Origin: Ignavibacteriota bacterium
GTDB taxonomy: Bacteria > Bacteroidota > Ignavibacteria > UBA10030 > SZUA-254
Assembly: GCA_016212665.1 (NCBI GenBank)
Contig: JACREZ010000023.1
Span: 1-64,000, forward strand
Direction: 5' to 3'
DNA length: 64,000 nucleotides
The translations under genes and the position numbers were made by a program. The notes under the pieces were generated by a model, which was given only the letters and a program-made list of their open reading frames with translations, did not search any database and was not told the DNA's origin. Below are positions 1 to 9,307 of the stretch, piece after piece; within the stretch, counting starts at the first letter, position 1, and the number at the start of each line of letters is the position of its first letter.

Positions 1-262
1 CTGTTTTCTTCACACGGATTTAGATGCCGAAACAAGTTCGGCATGACGGGATTTCTGTTTTCTTCACACGGATTTAGATGCCGAAACAAGTTCGGCATGA
101 CGTATCGAAACAAATTCGGCATGACGTGTCGAAACACCCGCCTGCTCAACGAGTCGAGTTATAGACCGGACGGGCAGGAGTTCGGCATGACGGCATTTCG
201 CGGATATTTCGGCATCAATCTACATCACGATGCAATAGATTCCGACATGCGTCGGAATGACG
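1..262. repeat. Cluster of REP-like palindromes
   Basis: Positions 1-48 and 55-102 are identical 48-bp copies with a period of 54. Each contains the hairpin ATGCCGAA-ACAAG-TTCGGCAT followed by GACG. The end word TTCGGCATGACG recurs at 37-48, 91-102, 115-126 and 181-192. A related hairpin, ATTCCGAC-ATGC-GTCGGAAT followed by GACG, ends at 262. An open frame crosses this block but only reads repeat sequence, so I do not call a gene here. The element resembles the intergenic repeat at 14295-14366, whose ends also read AATGAC. Confidence 0.85.
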
Positions 263-296
263 ATTGGTTGTTTTTTCAATTGAGACCTTCCATACG

Positions 297-3137
297 ATGA
301 GACACACGTTTATTAAATTGCTCCTTCTCATTTGTCTCGTTGCGGAAGTGGCGACAGCGCAGTTTTTCTATTTCGGAAGAAACAAAGTTCAATACACGCA
401 GTTCAACTGGCATGTGCTGAAGACCGACCATTTCGATATCTATTATTATCCTGAGATGAAAGAACTTGCCGAGCGGGGCGCGGCATTTGCGGAGGAGAGT
501 TACAAGGCACTGGAGCAAAAATTCAATCACAATGTCGGCAACAGGATTCCACTGATTTTTTACAGTTCACATCTGCATTTCCAACAGACGAACACAACGC
601 CCGGATTTCTTCCGGAAGGCGTCGGCGGATTTTTCGAATTTATGAAAGGTCGTGTCGTTATTCCGTTCAACGGTTCGCTGTGGGATTTTCGTCATGTCAT
701 CCGGCATGAGTTGGTGCATGTCTTTATGCACAGTAAAGTTACACGTGTGCTTGCCGACCATCGCTTGCCGCAGGATAGACTCCCTCCGCTCTGGTTCACG
801 GAAGGGCTTGCGGAGTTCTGGTCAATTCCGAATTTCCGCGAGGATGCACAGGCAGAGATGGTGATGCGCGATGCGGTGGTGAATAATTATGTCGTTCCGC
901 TCGATGAGATGTCGAGAATTTTCGGCTCGTTCCTGATGTATAAGGAAGGTCAGAACATTTTACAGTTCATTGCCGAGCGATATGGCGACGAAAAAGTGTT
1001 GTTACTTATGGAAAACATGTGGAAGGCGACTTCGTTCGAGGAAGTGTTCAAGATGACGCTGAACAAATCGTACGAAGAGTTCGACAACGATTGGACGTAC
1101 TGGTTGAAGAAAACGTATTACCCGTTGCTCGCTCTTTCGGATGCGCCGAGCGCGGCAAGCAAAGCGCTTGTCACTGAAGGATTCAACGCGAAGCCGGTCT
1201 TTTATCAAAAAGGAAAAAGGAAAGAAATTTATTTCATCGGGAATCATTCGGGGTACACGAGCATTTACCGCGTTCCGTTCGATAGCGCAAAGGCGAAGCC
1301 GGAAGTTGTGATTGAGGGGGAGCGGACGGATGAACTCGAAGCATTTCATCTGTTCCAAAGTAAGTTAAGCATTTCAACGGACGGGCGACTTGCGTTTGTT
1401 ACCAAGAGCGGAGAGAACGATGTGCTTCATGTTTACAACATCGAACAAAAAACAATTGAGCAGACGTTGAAGTTTGATAGTCTTGTCGTGCTTGGTTCGC
1501 CATCGTGGTCGCCGGACGGGAAGCGGATTGTATTTTCTTCGGTTGATAAATCGGGAAGCAGTGATTTGTACATCTGGGATAACGAGCAAGAAACGCTGAC
1601 GCGATTGACGAAAGATTTCTACGACGATAAAGACCCTGCATGGTCGCCGGATGGAAATTGGATTGCGTTCAGTTCGGACAGAACTCCGTTCGGTAAACAG
1701 GGAAAATATAATTTGTTCCTCCTGAATTTGTCGAACAACGATATTGAATACCTGACGTACGGGAATGAAAGTTATTACTCGCCCTCGTGGTCGCCGGATG
1801 GGACGTTGTTGGTGTTTACGTCGGAACTTGGAGGGGCGAGGAATGTTTGGTGTGTTGACCTCACAGACCTCACCCCTGGCCCCTCTCCTGGGAGGAGTGG
1901 GGAACGAGAGATGAAGAAGTTGACACATTTTACAACGGCGGCGTTTGACCCTTCGTGGACAGATAGCGGATTGGTGTTTACCGCGTTTGAGAATTTCAGT
2001 TTTCAGATTCGTCATGTGAAGAATGTTCGTGCGTTGGTTGATTCATCGAAGACGGTGAAGAAGTTGGATATTGTTCCGCTCGAAAAACCGTGGTCGCCGA
2101 AAGCGATTGCCGCCGCTGACAGTATTGATGAATTGCAATACACCGGTGATTACAGTCTGGACATTGCCGGAAGTCAGATTTCTACCGACCCGGTATTCGG
2201 GACGGCGGGCGGCGCGTATCTGGCGCTCAGCGATTTGCTTGGGAACGAGCAATATTATTTCCTGCTCTATAATACTGCGCAAGCGACGGATGAAATTTTA
2301 GAAAGTTTTAACATTGCCATCTCTCGTATGTCGTTGCAGAAGCGGACGAGTTACTCGTACGGTGTGTATCGTTTCTCCGGCAGGCGGTACGATTTGCGTG
2401 ACCCGGATTTGTATTTTTATGAGCGTGTGTTCGGCGGGTACTTTGCGTTGAGTTACCCGCTTTCGAAGTTCCGCCGGCTCGAATCCACGACAAGCGTGAG
2501 CAATTCGGAGAAGGAAGTGATTTACGGAGTTGAACAGCGGCGGGCGTTGTTTCTTTCGAACTCGATTTCGTTTGTGCATGATAACTCGTTGTGGGGACCG
2601 AGTGGTCCTTTAGATGGCAGTCGCTTCAACGTTACACTTGCCTACACGACGGACATTCAATACTCAAATGCAAATTACTACTCGGCAATATTCGATTACC
2701 GTCATTACTTCCGGCTGGCGCAACGCTCGGCATATGCAGTGCGGTTCTGGTTGTTTTTCAATGAAGGAAAAGAAGCGCGGCGGTTTTTCATGGGGGGAAG
2801 TTGGGATTTGCGCGGTTACCCGCGATGGAGTATCCGCGGCAAAAAACTCTGGCTTACGTCGCACGAGTTACGCTTTCCGTTTGTTGACCAACTTTCATTC
2901 CGGTTTCCGTTCGGTGGAGTCTCATTTGTCGGGTTGCGCGGCGCGCTCTTTTTTGATGCAGGCAATGCGTGGGATGAAAACTACAACCAAACACTCGGGA
3001 GTGTTGGCGGCGGCGTTCGACTGAACTTCGGCGGCGCGTTTGTGTTGCGGTATGATGTCGGCAAGCGAATCGTTGACGATTTCAAACGCATCGAGAGCGA
3101 AACCTTCCAACAGTTTTTCTTCGGATGGGACTTTTGA
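297..3137 (+). CDS. Peptidase-MA / PD40 propeller / outer-membrane barrel protein
   Basis: Predicted exported protein of 946 aa. The start at 297 was chosen because it gives a signal peptide directly (MRHTFIKLLLLICLVAEVATAQ, cleavage after TAQ); an upstream in-frame start at 264 would add 11 residues. Around residues 140-190 it has a gluzincin-like metallopeptidase signature: HELVHV, then WFTEGLAEFW with the expected third zinc ligand Glu. Residues about 400-630 carry PD40/TolB-like propeller repeats (PSWSPDG, PAWSPDG and PSWSPDG motifs). The last ~300 residues are rich in alternating hydrophobic/aromatic strands and end in ...FFFGWDF, like BamA/TamA-type barrels. An in-frame repeat (1868-1910) interrupts the propeller. 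It heads a run of exported-protein genes. Substrate unknown; the peptidase and barrel assignments are family-level. Confidence 0.8.
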   Translation: MRHTFIKLLLLICLVAEVATAQFFYFGRNKVQYTQFNWHVLKTDHFDIYYYPEMKELAERGAAFAEESYKALEQKFNHNVGNRIPLIFYSSHLHFQQTNTTPGFLPEGVGGFFEFMKGRVVIPFNGSLWDFRHVIRHELVHVFMHSKVTRVLADHRLPQDRLPPLWFTEGLAEFWSIPNFREDAQAEMVMRDAVVNNYVVPLDEMSRIFGSFLMYKEGQNILQFIAERYGDEKVLLLMENMWKATSFEEVFKMTLNKSYEEFDNDWTYWLKKTYYPLLALSDAPSAASKALVTEGFNAKPVFYQKGKRKEIYFIGNHSGYTSIYRVPFDSAKAKPEVVIEGERTDELEAFHLFQSKLSISTDGRLAFVTKSGENDVLHVYNIEQKTIEQTLKFDSLVVLGSPSWSPDGKRIVFSSVDKSGSSDLYIWDNEQETLTRLTKDFYDDKDPAWSPDGNWIAFSSDRTPFGKQGKYNLFLLNLSNNDIEYLTYGNESYYSPSWSPDGTLLVFTSELGGARNVWCVDLTDLTPGPSPGRSGEREMKKLTHFTTAAFDPSWTDSGLVFTAFENFSFQIRHVKNVRALVDSSKTVKKLDIVPLEKPWSPKAIAAADSIDELQYTGDYSLDIAGSQISTDPVFGTAGGAYLALSDLLGNEQYYFLLYNTAQATDEILESFNIAISRMSLQKRTSYSYGVYRFSGRRYDLRDPDLYFYERVFGGYFALSYPLSKFRRLESTTSVSNSEKEVIYGVEQRRALFLSNSISFVHDNSLWGPSGPLDGSRFNVTLAYTTDIQYSNANYYSAIFDYRHYFRLAQRSAYAVRFWLFFNEGKEARRFFMGGSWDLRGYPRWSIRGKKLWLTSHELRFPFVDQLSFRFPFGGVSFVGLRGALFFDAGNAWDENYNQTLGSVGGGVRLNFGGAFVLRYDVGKRIVDDFKRIESETFQQFFFGWDF
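1868..1910 (+). repeat. In-frame palindromic repeat inside the PD40 gene
   Basis: This segment forms a hairpin (CCCC-T-CTCCT, loop GGG, AGGAG-T-GGGG) and encodes LTPGPSPGRSGERE between two propeller blades. The LTPGPSPG peptide is the typical translation of a palindromic intergenic repeat seen in many genomes, not of a conserved domain. It keeps the reading frame, so the host protein is probably still made. Confidence 0.7.
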
Positions 3138-3221
3138 AATTTCGGATTTCGGATTGCCAATTTCGGATTTATATTGATGATTGCAGATTTATGATTTCTG
3201 ATTTATGATTGCTGATTGTGA
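3137..3221. repeat. Word-like intergenic repeat (GATTTCGGATT / GATTTATGATT)
   Basis: The gap between the PD40 gene and the PQQ gene is made of near-repeats of GGATTTCGGATTGCCAATTTCGGATT followed, in shorter words, by GATTTATGATTTCTGATT. Much the same string, TTTCGGATTG...CCAATTTCGGATT, recurs at 38157-38192, and a shorter version lies inside mfd near 35216. No gene is seen in it. Confidence 0.7.
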
Positions 3222-3254
3222 TTGAATACTGAAATGGTTACACAAATTGATAAG

Positions 3255-4466
3255 ATGAAAATACTCTCGCGTACCCGCGCTCGCCTGCACCCGCGCTGGA
3301 TAGTTTCATCGAAGAAGATACGATTGATATTTTTACTTTTTATTTTTTACTTTTTACTTTTTCAGGGTTGTAATTATCTCCGATTGCCCGAAACACAGAA
3401 AGTAAGCGAGAGGAATTGGGCGCAGTACGGAGGGGTGAAAGAGCGGACGAATGTTTCTTCGTTTTCACTTACGCCGCCGCTTGAAGTGGCTTGGATGTAT
3501 GATGCCGCCGCGGGATTCAGTGAGTACCCGGTTTCGGTTGCCGATAGTTTTGTGTTTCTCGGTACGCTTCAGGGGGAGTTGCATGTTATTCATCTGCGAA
3601 CGGGGAAGTCGGTCGGCTCGGTGGATTTTGACAAAGCGCTTATCGGAACGCCTGTTGTTGATGGCGAGATGGTGTATATCGCGATTGCAAACACAGAAGA
3701 AAGTCTTCAGGCGTATGACCTTGTGAAAGGAAAAGTTGTGTGGAAAGCAAAACTCGGTGGCATCGAAACGTCACCATTGCTTATCAATAATAAACTGTAT
3801 GTGACCACATTAAACGGTTACACATATTGCATTGAGAAAAACTCCGGTGCGGTTGTGTGGAAGTTCCTCCTTCCGTTGTTCGAGCGGTCGGCGTTCATTC
3901 ATTCCTCGCCTGCAAGCGACGGGAACGTGCTTGTGTTCGGTTGCGATGACGGCTCAGTCTTTTGTCTTTCACTCGAAGATGGAAAATTATTGTGGCGGAC
4001 GGAAACAGGGAAAAGTATTTTCGCTTCGCCATCAGTCAGCGATGGGAAAGTGTTTTTCGGTTCTCAGGATGAATTCTTCTACGCATTGAATATCAACGAC
4101 GGAACGGTTGCATGGAAGCAACATCTTGGCGCGAAAATATTTTCCTCACAGGCGGTTGATGAAACGCGAATGTATGTTGGTACGAGCGGAGGAGAAATAT
4201 TTTGCCTTGAGAAAACATCGGGCAAGATTGTTTGGAAGGAACGAGTTCAAAGCGCAATCAGTTGTGCACCGTTGGTTTCGGGAAAAGTTGTCTATGTCGG
4301 TTCGCTCGATAAAAATCTCTACGCTTTCGATGCAACAAACGGTACGCGGTTGTGGAATTACGTTGCTGAGGGACGAATCAAATCCATGCCGGTAATTTTT
4401 GGAGACTATTTGATATTGCCGCTCGATAACAGGATGGTGGTTGGATTGAAGTCGGAGGAACGATGA
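3255..4466 (+). CDS. PQQ-binding-like beta-propeller lipoprotein (BamB-like)
   Basis: About 403 aa. A strongly hydrophobic stretch ending in LLFQGC is a lipobox, so the protein is probably lipid-anchored. The remainder has seven or eight repeats of the PQQ/BamB propeller type, such as GKVVWKAKLGG, NSGAVVWKF, EDGKLLWRTETG, NDGTVAWKQHLG and SGKIVWKERV. The start is uncertain: 3255 gives a long, basic N-region, an upstream TTG at 3222 is possible, and a TTG near 3324 would place the start directly before the hydrophobic core. It ends in a 4-bp ATGA overlap with the PEGA gene, so the two are translationally coupled. Ligand or partner unknown; a BamB role is not shown, because no bam genes lie here. 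Confidence 0.75.
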   Translation: MKILSRTRARLHPRWIVSSKKIRLIFLLFIFYFLLFQGCNYLRLPETQKVSERNWAQYGGVKERTNVSSFSLTPPLEVAWMYDAAAGFSEYPVSVADSFVFLGTLQGELHVIHLRTGKSVGSVDFDKALIGTPVVDGEMVYIAIANTEESLQAYDLVKGKVVWKAKLGGIETSPLLINNKLYVTTLNGYTYCIEKNSGAVVWKFLLPLFERSAFIHSSPASDGNVLVFGCDDGSVFCLSLEDGKLLWRTETGKSIFASPSVSDGKVFFGSQDEFFYALNINDGTVAWKQHLGAKIFSSQAVDETRMYVGTSGGEIFCLEKTSGKIVWKERVQSAISCAPLVSGKVVYVGSLDKNLYAFDATNGTRLWNYVAEGRIKSMPVIFGDYLILPLDNRMVVGLKSEER

Positions 4467-5077
4467 AGCAGTTTGTAGTTTTTGGCTGGCTGTTTTTCGT
4501 GTTGATGGTTCAAACATCAGCACAAGAAACAAGTTGGTTATCGGTAACAAACGATACAGGAACAATCAATGTGTATGTTGATTCTGTTTTGCTTGGTGAA
4601 ACGCCGCTTGATTCTGTTTCGCTCATTTCAGGAACGCACGTGTTGAGATTTGTTCAGCCCGGAACAAGAAGTTGGTATCAGATTCCTGTTGTTGAAACGG
4701 TGAGCGTCGCGGGCGGTGAACATCTGAAACGAACCGTTGTTCAACCTCCTTCGCCGATATATCAGAGCAGGATGTTGATTCATCCACTTGAAAACGTTAA
4801 CAGCGATTCCGGTTCGATTGTACCAAGACACGCGCTTGCGAACGGATTACCATCGAATAATTTGCCGCTGTATCTTACTTCATCTGCCGCAATAGTTTCC
4901 GGCGCGGTCGCGGCGTTTTTTAAAATCAAGGCAGACAATCTTTACGATGAATTTGAACGGACGGGGGACCAAAGCGCACTTGATAAGGTGAAAACGTATG
5001 ACACGGTTTCGGGAATCGCGCTCGGTGTGTGTGAAATAAATCTTGGCTTGCTGACGTACTTTTTACTCTCAAAGTAG
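4463..5077 (+). CDS. PEGA-domain exported protein
   Basis: A 204-aa protein with a signal peptide (MKQFVVFGWLFFVLMVQTSAQ). Residues 24-80 read as a PEGA domain: WLSVTNDTG..VYVDSVLLGETPLDSVSLISGTHVLRF, the usual layout for this surface-associated beta domain. A hydrophobic segment near residues 140-155 (SSAAIVSGAVAAFF) may anchor it. It overlaps the PQQ propeller gene by 4 bp, so the two are probably expressed together. A convergent perfect hairpin lies just after the stop. Confidence 0.75.
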   Translation: MKQFVVFGWLFFVLMVQTSAQETSWLSVTNDTGTINVYVDSVLLGETPLDSVSLISGTHVLRFVQPGTRSWYQIPVVETVSVAGGEHLKRTVVQPPSPIYQSRMLIHPLENVNSDSGSIVPRHALANGLPSNNLPLYLTSSAAIVSGAVAAFFKIKADNLYDEFERTGDQSALDKVKTYDTVSGIALGVCEINLGLLTYFLLSK

Positions 5078-5083
5078 TTGGTA

Positions 5084-5115
5084 AGGTGGACTCCATCTGC
5101 AGATGGAGTCCACCT
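5084..5115. terminator. Perfect 32-nt palindrome between convergent genes
   Basis: The 16-nt arms AGGTGGACTCCATCTG and CAGATGGAGTCCACCT are perfectly complementary. The palindrome lies between the stops of two converging genes (5077 and 5122) and could act as a bidirectional terminator, although neither side has a long T tract. It could also be a dispersed intergenic repeat. Confidence 0.6.
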
Positions 5116-5121
5116 AAAAGA

Positions 5122-7041
5122 TTACTCTTTCAACAACATCTCAATTTCCTGAACCATCTCTTCTACCATCTGCGGACCATCGAACCCGATTGATGTGTAG
5201 GCGATGTTTCCCTTCTTATCAATAATAAATTTTGTCGGGATGCCTTCCACTTCATAATGGTTGACAACCTCATTTTTATCGAACAGCACGGGGAAAGAAT
5301 ATTTATTTGTCCCCATAAACTTTTTCGCGTTTTCAATAATTGCCGAGTCTCCCTTGATGCGTTCCCATGTATTGAGCGCGAGAATCTTCACGTTTTCGTT
5401 CGACTGATATTTCTCATACACGTATTGCAAATACGGAAATGATTGCTTGCAGGGACCGCACCACGTCGCCCAGAAATCTACGATGACAACTTTTCCTTTC
5501 AGGGCAGAAAGAGTGACTGACGTTCCGTCCCAATCGCTTAACGTGAAATCAGTCGCTACCTTGTTCGTTCGTTCCTCTTTGATTTTCTTTTCGATTTTCG
5601 CCGCATGTTCTTTTCCTGCTTTCGTGATTGCTTCTTCGAATGCTTTTTTCTTTAGCGTCAAGGCATCGGCAAAATTTTTCTCCGAACCATCCCGACCGAT
5701 ATATGCCTCTTTCAAATTATCCAAGAGCATTGCGTTGTCTTTTTGTTTGTTGATGCACGCCAGTCCAACTTCTATTGCTTTCCCGAACTGTTTATTTTTT
5801 GTCAATGCTACCACGTATCGCTGATTGATGTCAGGACTTGCGCCGCCGTTTGCTTCGTATGCTTCATGGAGAACAGGCTCCGCTTCAGTGAACTTTTCCA
5901 TTTTCAGAAGCGCGTTGCCATACGTTCCAAGCGATGCGCCCAACTTATTTTTCGTGTCGGCTTCAAAATCGCTTTGACGCATGTATGACTTTTTCTCATC
6001 GGAAGAAATTGCTTTGTTCAATGCAACCGCCTTCTGTGCAAGCAAGGATGCTTTTTCAAGATTTGTTCCGTCGTCCACCATCGTGCGTGCAAGGTAATTA
6101 TAATAGACGCCGTTCGGCTTCGGCAATTTCAGCAACCATTCTTCCGCTTTTTCGAACTGCTTTTCATTCGTGTATCTATAGACAAGATTTTCCAGCCGTG
6201 ATTGTTTTACCTCTGTTTCAAGGTCGGGAAATGTTTCCACCGCAGTCCGGATAATTTCCGCCGCCGCATCCGTGTTCTGTTCGTTGTAATATGGACGGAG
6301 GAGTTTCTGTTGTGCAAAATATCCTTTCGGATTGTCAGCGATAACGCTCTCCTCCAACGCCTTCGATTTTTCTTTTTCTCCAATCATAGAAAACAGAAAT
6401 ACAAGGCGGTGGAGTTTTTCTTCATCGTTTTTGAATTTCTCAGCCAGCGTGTTGAGTGTCGTGACAAGCCGCTCTGTTGTTTCGGGATTCCGTTCCGCAT
6501 CCGCGTGTTGCTTCACATAGAGCACAAGCGCATCGGAGTTGTCCGGGTAGAGTTCCAGTTCCCTTGCAATTTCCGCTTTCGCCTGCTCGACATCCTGATT
6601 TTCTCCGAAATATTGTCCGCCATTTTGAAGCACTTCTGCAAGCGAAGAATGCGCTCCTTGCACCGGCTTATCATTTTTATCATACACAAAAAGTGTCCAG
6701 CAATCCCGTTCGTTATCGTCGTACGTTTCATCGGCGACAAACTGAAATGCAAGGTGTCGGGCATTTTTTTCTGTCAGTGAAAATGACGCCGTCCATGTTG
6801 TTCCGTTTTTCTTCATCGGTGATTCGAGCGCTAATGGGTCTTCCTCGCCCCGATAGACGAGACACAACGCTGTGATGGATTCCGCTTTGGCAAGAAGAAC
6901 ATCGGGATTTTCCGCTCTGTATGTAACGGTAATTTTATCTCCGACTTTTGGCTGTTCGGGAGTGATGGAAACGTGAGAAGATTGTGCAAAAGAAAAGAAC
7001 GTGAATATGATGAATAACGAAACAACAAATAACAGTTTCAT
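5122..7041 (-). CDS. TlpA/ResA-like thioredoxin with N-terminal TPR region
   Basis: 639 aa with signal peptide MKLLFVVSLFIIFTFFSFAQ. An Ig-like region (about 22-120) is followed by helical TPR-like repeats (about 140-480). The C-terminal ~145 residues form a redoxin domain, VATDFTLSDWDG...VVIVDFWATWCGPCKQSFP, with the catalytic WCGPC and the cis-Pro context GIPTKFIID. This layout is common for extracytoplasmic thiol-disulfide oxidoreductases in Bacteroidota. Likely role: periplasmic thiol reduction or redox maintenance; the electron donor is not identified. Confidence 0.85.
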   Translation of the reverse strand: MKLLFVVSLFIIFTFFSFAQSSHVSITPEQPKVGDKITVTYRAENPDVLLAKAESITALCLVYRGEEDPLALESPMKKNGTTWTASFSLTEKNARHLAFQFVADETYDDNERDCWTLFVYDKNDKPVQGAHSSLAEVLQNGGQYFGENQDVEQAKAEIARELELYPDNSDALVLYVKQHADAERNPETTERLVTTLNTLAEKFKNDEEKLHRLVFLFSMIGEKEKSKALEESVIADNPKGYFAQQKLLRPYYNEQNTDAAAEIIRTAVETFPDLETEVKQSRLENLVYRYTNEKQFEKAEEWLLKLPKPNGVYYNYLARTMVDDGTNLEKASLLAQKAVALNKAISSDEKKSYMRQSDFEADTKNKLGASLGTYGNALLKMEKFTEAEPVLHEAYEANGGASPDINQRYVVALTKNKQFGKAIEVGLACINKQKDNAMLLDNLKEAYIGRDGSEKNFADALTLKKKAFEEAITKAGKEHAAKIEKKIKEERTNKVATDFTLSDWDGTSVTLSALKGKVVIVDFWATWCGPCKQSFPYLQYVYEKYQSNENVKILALNTWERIKGDSAIIENAKKFMGTNKYSFPVLFDKNEVVNHYEVEGIPTKFIIDKKGNIAYTSIGFDGPQMVEEMVQEIEMLLKE

Positions 7042-7215
7042 TGCTATCTTTCGGTCTGAGGTGATTAGAGATGATGATTAATGCGGATGCAAAGTACGAA
7101 AATGATGATTGGGAATCAAATCAAAGAAGTTCAATTTTTTAGAAATATTCAGAGTAGTTCCAACGGATTTTTTCAATTTGGAATTGGAACCTCAATTTGT
7201 ATATTAAGCACGCAA

Positions 7216-7647
7216 ATGTTTCAAGTATCCAATATTTTGCACAACGCAATCAGATGTATCGTTTTCTCGATGTATTTGATTTCTCTTGTTTTCGGAAGCG
7301 GTCTTCATCTTCACGAAGATGATGGTTCTGTTCATGAGGATGAATTGGTTCTTCATGCTCATGATAGTATTGAAACTTTTCAAACACACGTTAACGATGC
7401 GACTCTGACTCAGAATGAGCAGACGCATAATCATTCCGTTGCTACGGTTCATCTTCTTGCTTCGCTGACACGAACACAGCACTCAATTGTTTCCTATTCA
7501 AAACAGATTGAGATGGAGTCTTGTTCAGATATTTCGATTTCCTCTTCGATGGAAACTTGCAAACAACTGTATTTGCATGACTCCGATCCTCCGATTCTCC
7601 AAGGAATCACTCCCGACCGCGCAGGTCGCGCTCCCCCGACAGTCTAA
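7216..7647 (+). CDS. His-rich exported protein upstream of metal efflux genes
   Basis: Start chosen at 7216 because it places a hydrophobic segment (CIVFSMYLISLVFGSG) near the N-terminus; the frame is open back to 7081. About 143 aa, with dispersed His in acidic contexts (GLHLHEDDGSVHEDELVLHAHD, then NEQTHNHSVATVHL). The C-terminus RAGRAPPTV resembles the RAPP ends of small proteins encoded next to RND metal pumps, but I cannot assign a family. Inferred role: periplasmic metal binding for the adjacent RND system. The order His-rich protein, adaptor, pump supports co-transcription. Confidence 0.55.
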   Translation: MFQVSNILHNAIRCIVFSMYLISLVFGSGLHLHEDDGSVHEDELVLHAHDSIETFQTHVNDATLTQNEQTHNHSVATVHLLASLTRTQHSIVSYSKQIEMESCSDISISSSMETCKQLYLHDSDPPILQGITPDRAGRAPPTV

Positions 7648-7750
7648 GCCCCCTTTTTCTTTCCGTGCATATTTTCCTGTTGATAAACAATCAACAAGGA
7701 AGAGATGTATTTTTATTTCACTACAATTTTATCATTATGAAGATAATAGT

Positions 7751-9289
7751 ATGAAACATCACGTTTTCATTTTCATCATCGCGGTTATTCTTTTTGTTTC
7801 AGGATGCGCACAACAAGAAGAGTCATCAAAGCCTGTTGCCAAAGGCGGCGGCTCGGTTACACTCTGGACAAACAAGACAGAATTATTTATGGAATATCCT
7901 GCGCTCGTTATTGGGAAAGAGGTGCGGTTCGCCGTCCATCTCACATGGATTTCCAATTTCAAAGCGGTTACCGAAGGGCAACTCACTCTTGAGTTTACAT
8001 CGTCGGATGGGGTTCATTTTACCGCTTCGACAGATAGTCCGACATCGCCAGGAATATTTCGTCCAACAGTAACATTCAATCAAGCAGGAACATTTCATCT
8101 GACCATGATTGTGAACGGCGTGGAAACGGATACACTTCAGATTGAAGATTTACTGGTACAACCTTCTGAAGCCGACATTCCGGAGGAAGCAGAAAGTTCA
8201 TCGGGCGAAGAACTCATCACCTATTTGAAAGAACAGCAATGGAAAACCGATTTCCGTACTGAGCCTGTTCGGCAGGAACGAATCAGCAATACAATTCATG
8301 CCGCCGGTGAAATTGTTCCGAAACTCAATGCGGAAGCAATTGTCGCCGCGCCGTTTACCGGATACATTCCTGCGGAAAAGAATCTCCGATTGCCTGTCCC
8401 GGGTTCGCTGGTCGAGCGAGGAACAATTCTCGCACTCATGATGCCTTCGGCAGAAACTCAGGGAGGAAACGAGGATTTCGCCTCGCGCTTTACCGATGCA
8501 GAAACAGAACGGGATCTTGCAAAGCGTGAGTTGGAGCGCGCTAAGAAATTATATGCCATCCAAGGTATTTCTGAAAAGGAGTTGCAGGAAGCCGAGTCTG
8601 AATTTCGTCGCGCGGTTGCCACGTACAAAACTCTGAGCAGTTACATTCAAACGAAAAATGATACATTCTCGTTTTCACTTGCAAATGGATTTCAGTTGAT
8701 TGCTCCGATTTCAGGAACGATTTCTGAGTTATCTATCGTGCCTGGAAAACAAGTGAACGCCGGCGAACCGCTGTTCCGCATCATTGATACAAAAGAAGTG
8801 TGGATACGAGTCAACGTTCCTGTCACCGATATTGGAAAAGTGTCGCATCCCCAAAAAGCGTGGATGCAGATTTCTGGTGTAGAGGAACCGCTTTCAATAG
8901 ATGAACAGAATGGAAAATTAATTTCTGTCGGAAATGTTGTTGAAGAAATGACGCGAACCGTTCCGGTGATTTTCCAGGTGAACAACTTCCTGAACACACT
9001 TCGCATCGGGATGATTGGCGAGGTACACATTTCAACCGGGAACGAACGTGATGCGCTTGTCGTGCCTGAATCTGCTCTCATTGAGGAAGAAGGACGATAC
9101 AGCGTTTATGTTCATGTGGAAGGCGAAGCGTTTGCAAGGCGGGAAGTTCAACTTGGAGCGAAGGAAGCGGACCGGGTGGAAATTATCAGTGGAATTCTGG
9201 AGGGCGAACGTGTTGTAACGATCGGTGCATATCAGGTACGACTGGCATCGCTTTCGTCACAACTTCCGGCACACGGACACGCGCATTAA
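7751..9289 (+). CDS. RND efflux periplasmic adaptor (CusB/CzcB-like)
   Basis: Start at 7751 gives a lipoprotein signal (MKHHVFIFIIAVILFVSGC); the frame is open upstream to 7487 but that part runs through the preceding gene. About 512 aa. Residues ~35-140 form an Ig-like N-terminal domain. Next comes the adaptor core: a lipoyl-like half (AGEIVPKLNAEAIVAAPFTGYI), a coiled-coil hairpin (AETERDLAKRELERAKKLY...) and a second half with SGTISELSIVPGKQVNAGEPLF. It then closes with the beta-barrel and membrane-proximal domains. It links the inner-membrane pump encoded 18 bp downstream to an outer-membrane channel. No channel gene (CusC/CzcC) is nearby. Confidence 0.88.
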   Translation: MKHHVFIFIIAVILFVSGCAQQEESSKPVAKGGGSVTLWTNKTELFMEYPALVIGKEVRFAVHLTWISNFKAVTEGQLTLEFTSSDGVHFTASTDSPTSPGIFRPTVTFNQAGTFHLTMIVNGVETDTLQIEDLLVQPSEADIPEEAESSSGEELITYLKEQQWKTDFRTEPVRQERISNTIHAAGEIVPKLNAEAIVAAPFTGYIPAEKNLRLPVPGSLVERGTILALMMPSAETQGGNEDFASRFTDAETERDLAKRELERAKKLYAIQGISEKELQEAESEFRRAVATYKTLSSYIQTKNDTFSFSLANGFQLIAPISGTISELSIVPGKQVNAGEPLFRIIDTKEVWIRVNVPVTDIGKVSHPQKAWMQISGVEEPLSIDEQNGKLISVGNVVEEMTRTVPVIFQVNNFLNTLRIGMIGEVHISTGNERDALVVPESALIEEEGRYSVYVHVEGEAFARREVQLGAKEADRVEIISGILEGERVVTIGAYQVRLASLSSQLPAHGHAH

Positions 9290-9307
9290 AAAAGAGGGAA
9301 GAAGAAT

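Noticed and set aside
1-126. Possible CRISPR array
   Set aside because: Repeats are palindromic tandem copies with nearly no spacers and no cas genes are present.
43-300. Short frame with repeated RNKFGMT peptide
   Set aside because: It is only the translation of the palindromic repeats.
1374-2015. Antisense open frame of 213 codons in the PD40 gene
   Set aside because: Lies opposite a gene with strong motifs, has no family resemblance and is Arg-rich as expected from a shadow frame.
3332-3364. TTTTTACTTTTTA run as an inserted repeat
   Set aside because: It encodes the hydrophobic signal segment and ends at a lipobox, so it has a coding explanation.
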